Of a stretch of DNA of 64,000 bases, positions 59,601 through 64,000 are shown piece after piece. Location of the stretch: positions 30,014,667 to 30,078,666 of the forward strand of contig CP154956.1 of assembly GCA_039621445.1 (NCBI GenBank). Reading direction: 5' to 3'. This DNA is from Euglena gracilis (Eukaryota > Euglenida > Euglenophyceae > Euglenales). The first letter of the stretch is position 1, and every line of letters starts with the position of its first letter. The notes under the pieces are model-generated. The model was not told the DNA's origin. It saw only the letters and a list, made by a program, of their open reading frames with translations, and ran no database searches. A program made the position numbers and the translations under genes.

Positions 59601-59901
59601 ATTCAAAACCTGGTCCAAACAGCTCACCCCAGGGCTGTGGAGAAGTCGTGGTGAGGAAAGGGTCAAGCCCCATGGGGGGTCAGGGTTCGACCCCCTCCAC
59701 CAGCCATCGGGTTTCCGGGTTTCTTGTTCAGCCCCGGCCCACCCCAGCCCTGGGCGGCCAGGGGCCGGTGGCCGAGGCCGCGCAGCAGCGCCTGCAGCAC
59801 GCCGCGCAGCACCGCGTCCTCCACCACGACGAGCACCCGCAGCGCCGGCCGCCCTTCCCCGCCAGGCCGTCGCTCAGTGACCGGTGGGGTGGGGGGTCCA
59901 G
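56661..59901 (-). CDS. Response-regulator receiver (REC, CheY-like) domain gene, two exons of a larger protein
   Basis: REC domains accept a phosphoryl group on Asp from a histidine kinase. Exon 59901-59743 (minus) encodes PALRVLVVVEDAVLRG and a following LLRGLGHRPLAAQG, the N-terminal strand with the acidic pair (Glu-Asp) and helix 1. Exon 56821-56661 (minus) encodes VNVVHAALLDLPSP with the phospho-acceptor Asp, then a helix with LQAVYPEVPVVALVASAEG and ARKAGAKA. The conserved Thr/Ser of strand 4 appears as Val. The Lys of strand 5 would fall in a further exon. About 12-15 residues between the two exons are missing and the phases differ (1 versus 0), so a small exon in the 2.9-kb intron is likely. 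Such domains in eukaryotes usually sit in hybrid histidine kinases. Confidence 0.6.
57000..58489. other. Part of the receiver-gene intron; repeat remnants
   Basis: Mixed sequence with a G-run (58127-58139), three CCAGTCAGTCAC modules (58169-58210) with related copies at 58395-58430, and a partial CACTTAGTGACC-type end (about 58088). No exon was found, although the missing receiver piece could be here. Confidence 0.35.
58490..59555. repeat. Long repeat unit copy 1 (GTCGCTGAGCTCTTATCCCT start), with about two 163-bp subunits
   Basis: Starts GTCGCTGAGCTCTTATCCCT, passes a long C-run (58559-58612), a TTTTTTTTCAGTCACGAGCG block, two related AAAGGAAATGTCCGGAGACC blocks (58868, 59069), then about two subunits marked GCCC(G/A)AAACGATGTTTTTT (59263, 59420), and ends in a CAGTCCAAAGAGCTC-like sequence. 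The copy at 61257-63310 has the same order. Confidence 0.8.
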
Positions 59902-60292
59902 CTGTGTGAGGTTGGAACACGGCTGCCTGCCTCGCCTGCCTGGCCTGCCTGGCTGGCTTGCTGGCTGGCTGGCTGGCTGGCGGACTTCCCCCTGGGGGGG
60001 GGGGGGCAGTCCCTTCAGCTGAAGTGATAGCCTGAGCCCCGCCCAGCGCCCGCAGGGGCACCGCCGGGTGGACAAAGAGTGGCACACCGAGCGGCGTCGT
60101 GCAGAACGGCCCGTCTGGGGAGGCGCGGCGGCCAGACGGCACCAGACAGCCAACCGTATGGGACCAACGCTTGCTCCGAAAGTTGAAGTGGGGCTGAGTA
60201 TTTGCAGAAGTGAAAACAACAACTTCCCCGAGTGGCAGGCATCGACCTGAAAGGGCGGAAAGCCCCGGCCTCTCCGGGGAACAAATTTCGGC
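59902..60292 (-). other. Upstream region of the receiver exon; possible exon at about 60041-60124
   Basis: On the minus strand, after cctccccag, a GC3-biased frame reads GPFCTTPLGVPLFVHPAVPL. It would precede the receiver N-terminus, but its donor and phase do not resolve. GGCTGGCTTGCTGGCTGGCTGG at 59950-59972 is a short tetranucleotide run. Confidence 0.3.
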
Positions 60293-60796
60293 CAGAAAAC
60301 AGGGGGGGGGGAATGCGCTCGCCCGGCCTTGGAAAAAATGCGCAAAAATGCGCAAAAATGCGCAAAAATGCGCAAAAAAAAATGCACAAAAAAATGCGCA
60401 TTTTTGGAAAAAAATGCGCAAAAATGTGCAAAATCCGAGAAAAAATGCACAAAAATCACGAAAATGCAAAAATTACCCAAAAACATGCAAAAATGGCACC
60501 AAATTTGAAAAAATTATGTAGAATAATGAGGAAAATGTACTGTTTCAACAAAAGTCAAAAATTTCAAATTTTTGCAAAAAATTGCAAAAATGGTCAAAAA
60601 AATGCGAAAATTTTGGAAAATCACGAAAAAAATGTGCCAAAAAGCAAAAAAATGTGCTGAAAAAAACGAAAAAATGCGCAAAAAATGCGAAAAAATGCGC
60701 AAAAATGCGCATTTTTGGAAAATTTGAAAAAATGCGCAAAAAATGCGCAAAAATGCGAAAAAATGCGAAACGCATTTCCCCCCCCCCTGCAGAAAA
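60293..60796. mobile_element. CAG/G-run TIR element, AATGCGC subtype, copy 2
   Basis: The element proper (60300-60789) starts CAG, G-run, AATGCGCTCG and ends CGCATTT, C-run, CTG. The 7-bp flanks CAGAAAA (60293-60299 and 60790-60796) are exact. The interior is AAAAATGCGCAAAA arrays near both ends. Same family as 54219-55342. Confidence 0.8.
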
Positions 60797-60999
60797 TGGT
60801 GATGCCTTTTTCGTTTGACACAAACAGAGGACGTTGTGCGTACACGCAAAGTTGACATAGAATCTGCCGAGAGATACATGTCGTTTTTGGGGAAGTGTCC
60901 CAAAAAAGTGTGCAGTGAGAAGTGTTTCTCTAAGGGAAAATATAATCTTCATCTCGACTGTTCGACAAGCTAATAAAGCTATTAAAACCCCCCTCATCC
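60797..60999. other. Nothing recognised
   Basis: Short mixed segment between two repeat elements. Confidence 0.4.
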
Positions 61000-61256
61000 C
61001 GGAATTGTTGGTGAAAATCCGACCCCCCAAAATGACCCCGAAACCCCCCAAATTGGCAATTTTCGGCAAATTTGGTCAAAAAAAATGGCTTCTTTGATGA
61101 TGGTCAGTCTCAAAAAAATGCCAAAAAATCAGTTTTGGGGTGGTTTGCGGCCGAAAAAAATTTGTCCCTGGCGCTTTCATTTTTCTTCCGGGGGGGGGGG
61201 GAAGATCCCGTTTGGTTGGTCAGTCCGAGGGGGGGGGGGGGGTATAAGTGGGGGGG
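61000..61256. repeat. Dispersed repeat 'TTGGTGAAAATCCGACC', copy 2
   Basis: Matches 11729-11990 over about 260 bp and directly abuts the second long repeat unit at 61257. Confidence 0.72.
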
Positions 61257-63310
61257 TCGCTGAGCTCTTATCCCTTTATGGGTAAGAGCGAAGCTTACCC
61301 CCGTCGAAATCCCCCCCCTCCCCCCCCCCCTCCCCCCCCCCCCCGGGTCGGGGCCACCAGGAGAACCGACGGATTATCACCATGATCCCGGCCCGGTTCC
61401 CGGAATTTTTTTTTTCAGTCACGAGCGACTGGATTCCTAGTTTCCGAATCACCTGGGTTTGACCCCCAACTCCCCGCCAGGCCCGAGTTATTCACGCGTG
61501 AAGGGGTCCAAACTCGGTAGGATTTACCCGCCCCCCCTGGATGAGCCCCCCCCCCTTGGAGGGCCAAAAAAATGAGATTTTCAAAATATCTCCAAAATGA
61601 AGCCAAATCAAAGGAAATGTCCGGAGACCTAATTTGAAGCCCTTGGAACGCCCCATCCACCGGTATTTTGATTTCCCCGCAACTCCCCGCCTAGCCCGAG
61701 ATACGGCCGTTTTCGGCGCAGATGGCCGTTTTGTACACTTTTCCCTCTGTTCGACTTAGCCGTTTTCGGGGGGTGGGGGGTCAAAAAATCGATGTTTTCA
61801 AAATTTCTCGAAAATGTTGCAAAATCAAAGGAAATGTCCGGAGACCTAAATTGAAGCCCTTGGAACGCTCTATGTACTGGAATTTTGGTTTCCCCGCAAC
61901 TCCCCGCCCAGCCCGAGATACAGGCGTTTTTTTGGCCAATTTGGCCATTTCAGGCCATTTTGTACACTTTTCCCTCTGTTCGACTTAGCCGTTTTCGGCC
62001 AAAAAAGTCGAAAAAAATCGAAAAATTTTTTTTGCCCGAAACGATGTTTTTTGGCCTCCCGGACCCGGAAAAACTGTTTTTGAGCCGAAAACGAGCGTTT
62101 TTCGACCCGCCAGCGCCCCGTTTTGGGCCGCCGACCCATTGATTTTGGGTCAAAACCGGGTCGAAAAAGTCGAAAAAAATCGAAAAAATTTTTTTTGCCC
62201 GAAACGATGTTTTTTGGCCTCCCGGACCCGGAAAAACTGTTTTTGAGCCGAAAACGAGCGTTTTTCGACCCGCCAGCGCCCCGTTTTGGGCCGCCGACCC
62301 ATTGATTTTGGGTCAAAACCGGGTCAAAAAAAGTCGAAAAAAATCGAAAAAATTTTTTTGCCCGAAACGATGTTTTTTGGCCTCCCGGACCCGGAAAAAC
62401 TGTTTTTGAGCCGAAAACGAGCGTTTTTCGACCCGCCAGCGCCCCGTTTTGGGCCGCCGACCCATTGATTTGGGGTCAAAACCGGGTCGAAAAAGTCGAA
62501 AAAAAAATCGAAAAAATTTTTTTTGCCCGAAACGATGTTTTTTGGCCTCCCGGACCCGGAAAAACTGTTTTTGAGCCGAAAACGAGCGTTTTTCGACCCG
62601 CCAGCGCCCCGTTTTGGGCCGCCGACCCATTGATTTTGGGTCAAAACCGGGTCAAAAAAGTCGAAAAAAAATCGAAAAATTTTTTTTGCCCGAAACGATG
62701 TTTTTTGGCCTAAAAAAAAAAAAAAAAACTGTTTTTGAGCCGAAAACGAGCGTTTTTCGACCCGCCAGCGCCCCGTTTTGGGCCGCCGACCCATTGATTT
62801 TGGGTCAAAACCGGGTCGAAAAAGTCGAAAAAAATCGAAAAAATTTTTTTTTGCCCGAAACGATGTTTTTTGGCCTCCCGGACCCAGAAAAACTGTTTTT
62901 GAGCCGAAAACGAGCGTTTTTCGACCCGCCAGCGCCCCGTTTTGGGCCGCCGACCCATTGACTTTGGGTCAAAACCGGGTCGAAAAAGTCGAAAAAAATC
63001 GAAAAAAATATTTTTGCACGAAACGATGTTTTTTGGGCCTCCCGGACCCGGAAAAACTGTTTTTGAGCCGAAAACGAGCGTTTTTCGACCCGCCAGCGCC
63101 CCGTTTTGGGCCGCCGACCCATTGATTTTGGGTCAAAACCGGGTCAAAAAAGTCGAAAAAAATCGAAAAATTTTATTTTGCCCGAAACGATGTTTTTTGG
63201 CCTCCCGGACCCAGAAAAACTGTTTTGGAGCCGAAAACGAGCGCTTTTCCACCCGCCAGCGCCCTGTTTCTGGCACAAAACACATGGATTTCAGTCAAAA
63301 GAGCTCGATG
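61257..63310. repeat. Long repeat unit copy 2 with eight 163-bp subunits
   Basis: Same start and order as 58490-59555 and 63334-64000. The 163-bp subunit (marker GCCCGAAACGATGTTTTTTG at 62034, 62197, 62360, 62526, 62688, 62853, about 63016 and 63180; spacing 162-166) contains CGACCCGCCAGCGCCCCGTT, GGGCCGCCGACCCATTGA and CGAAAAAAATCG segments. One subunit has an A-run in place of CCCGGACCCGG (62710-62730). Open frames of about 53 codons repeat in phase but mean nothing by themselves. Confidence 0.88.
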
Positions 63311-63333
63311 GGGTGTGCCGGTATGTATGGAGG

Positions 63334-64000
63334 GGTCGCTGAGCTCTTATCCCTTTATGGGTAAGAGCGAAGCTTACCACCGTCGAAATCCCCCCCCCCG
63401 CCCCCCCCCCCCCCCCCCCCCCCCGGGTCGGGGCCACCAGGAGAACCGACGGATTATCACCATGATCCCGGCCCGGTTCCCGGAATTTTTTTTTTCAGTC
63501 ACGAGCGACTGGATTCCTAGTTTCCGAATCACCTGGGTTTGACCCCCAACTCCCCGCCAGGCCCGAGTTATTCACGCGCGAAGGGGTCCAAACTCGGTAG
63601 GATTTACCCGCCCCCCCTGGATGAGCCCCCCCCCCCTTGGAGGGCCAAAAAAATGAGATTTTCAAAATATCTCCAAAATGAAGCCAAATCAAAGGAAATG
63701 TCCGGAGACCTAATTTGAAGCCCTTGGAACGCCCCATCCACCGGTATTTTGATTTCCCCGCAACTCCCCGCCTAGCCCGAGATACGGCCGTTTTCGGCGC
63801 AGATGGCCGTTTTGTACACTTTTCCCTCTGTTCGACTTAGCCGTTTTCAGGGGGGTGGGGGGTCAAAAAATCGATGTTTTCAAAATTTCTCGAAAATGTT
63901 GCAAAATCAAAGGAAATGTCCGGAGACCTAAATTGAAGCCCTTGGAACGCTCTATGTACTGGAATTTTGGTTTCCCCGCAACTCCCCGCCCAGCCCGAGA
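63334..64000. repeat. Long repeat unit copy 3 (truncated by the window end)
   Basis: Begins GTCGCTGAGCTCTTATCCCT and follows copy 2 almost base for base, including the C-run, the TCAGTCACGAGCGACTGG block, the GGATGAGCCCCCC block and both GTCCGGAGACCTAA blocks, up to the window edge. Confidence 0.88.

Noticed and set aside
61990-63300. Repeated frames of about 50-150 codons in the 163-bp array
   Set aside because: Similar frames arise on both strands because the unit length and composition lack stops; no conserved start or function.

Overview
This is a eukaryotic nuclear genome window, most likely from an intron-rich, repeat-rich microbial eukaryote (alga or other protist). The evidence is: short GC3-rich exons (about 50 to 320 nt) separated by AT-mixed introns of about 100 to 900 nt (up to about 2.9 kb); GT-AG splice sites plus at least one probable GC-AG intron; long (GT)n microsatellites; a CKS1 cell-cycle gene; a response-regulator receiver domain; a DIRS-type tyrosine-recombinase retrotransposon; and many small inverted-repeat elements with runs of G or C. 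There are no bacterial operons, and I saw no rRNA, tRNA or CRISPR. The species cannot be named from this sequence.

Gene layout, left to right: a divergent PARP-like ADP-ribosyltransferase (+, 1184-3143) whose three visible exons join in phase; a complete CKS1 homologue (+, 4079-5135); weak exon candidates (5749-5930); an unrecognised multi-exon gene (+, 15841-18172); the C-terminal exons of a GNAT N-acetyltransferase (+, 19305-20368); an unrecognised gene (+, 22867-23901); a single-pass membrane protein with a GKS-like motif (+, 25981-27441); a complete two-exon membrane protein of 139 aa (+, 28079-28686); a Pro/Gly-rich membrane-protein fragment (+, 29902-31257); a multi-pass membrane protein (+, 32383-33628); and, on the minus strand, a terminal exon at 52311-52412 and a split receiver (REC) domain at 59901-56661. 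These genes do not form an evident pathway. Exons were called from codon bias, reading-frame continuity, splice signals and matching intron phases.

Mobile and repeat layout: a decayed 4.2-kb DIRS-like element lies at 35.87-40.06 kb, with inverted terminal repeats, an internal complementary region, RT, RNase H and tyrosine-recombinase fragments. A possible Ty1/copia protease fossil is at about 41.54 kb. Several families of short terminal-inverted-repeat (TIR) elements with G/C-runs are scattered throughout. One family starts CAG plus G-run (46.5, 54.2 and 60.3 kb) and has target-site duplications of about 7 bp. A 938-bp near-perfect hairpin sits at 55.46-56.40 kb. A 603-bp tandem duplication lies inside a TIR-bounded 1.3-kb unit at 48.88-50.21 kb. 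From 58.5 kb to the window end there are three copies of a long repeat unit, two of them carrying arrays of a 163-bp tandem repeat. Three elements have telomere-like TTAGGG/CCCTAA motifs in inverted halves.

Most unusual for follow-up: the PARP-like protein with all catalytic-triad positions apparently changed, the hairpin, the CAG/G-run TIR family, the use of pure C-runs as polypyrimidine tracts in front of splice acceptors, and the receiver gene whose intron hosts the satellite-like repeats. All functional statements are inference from sequence reading without database search.
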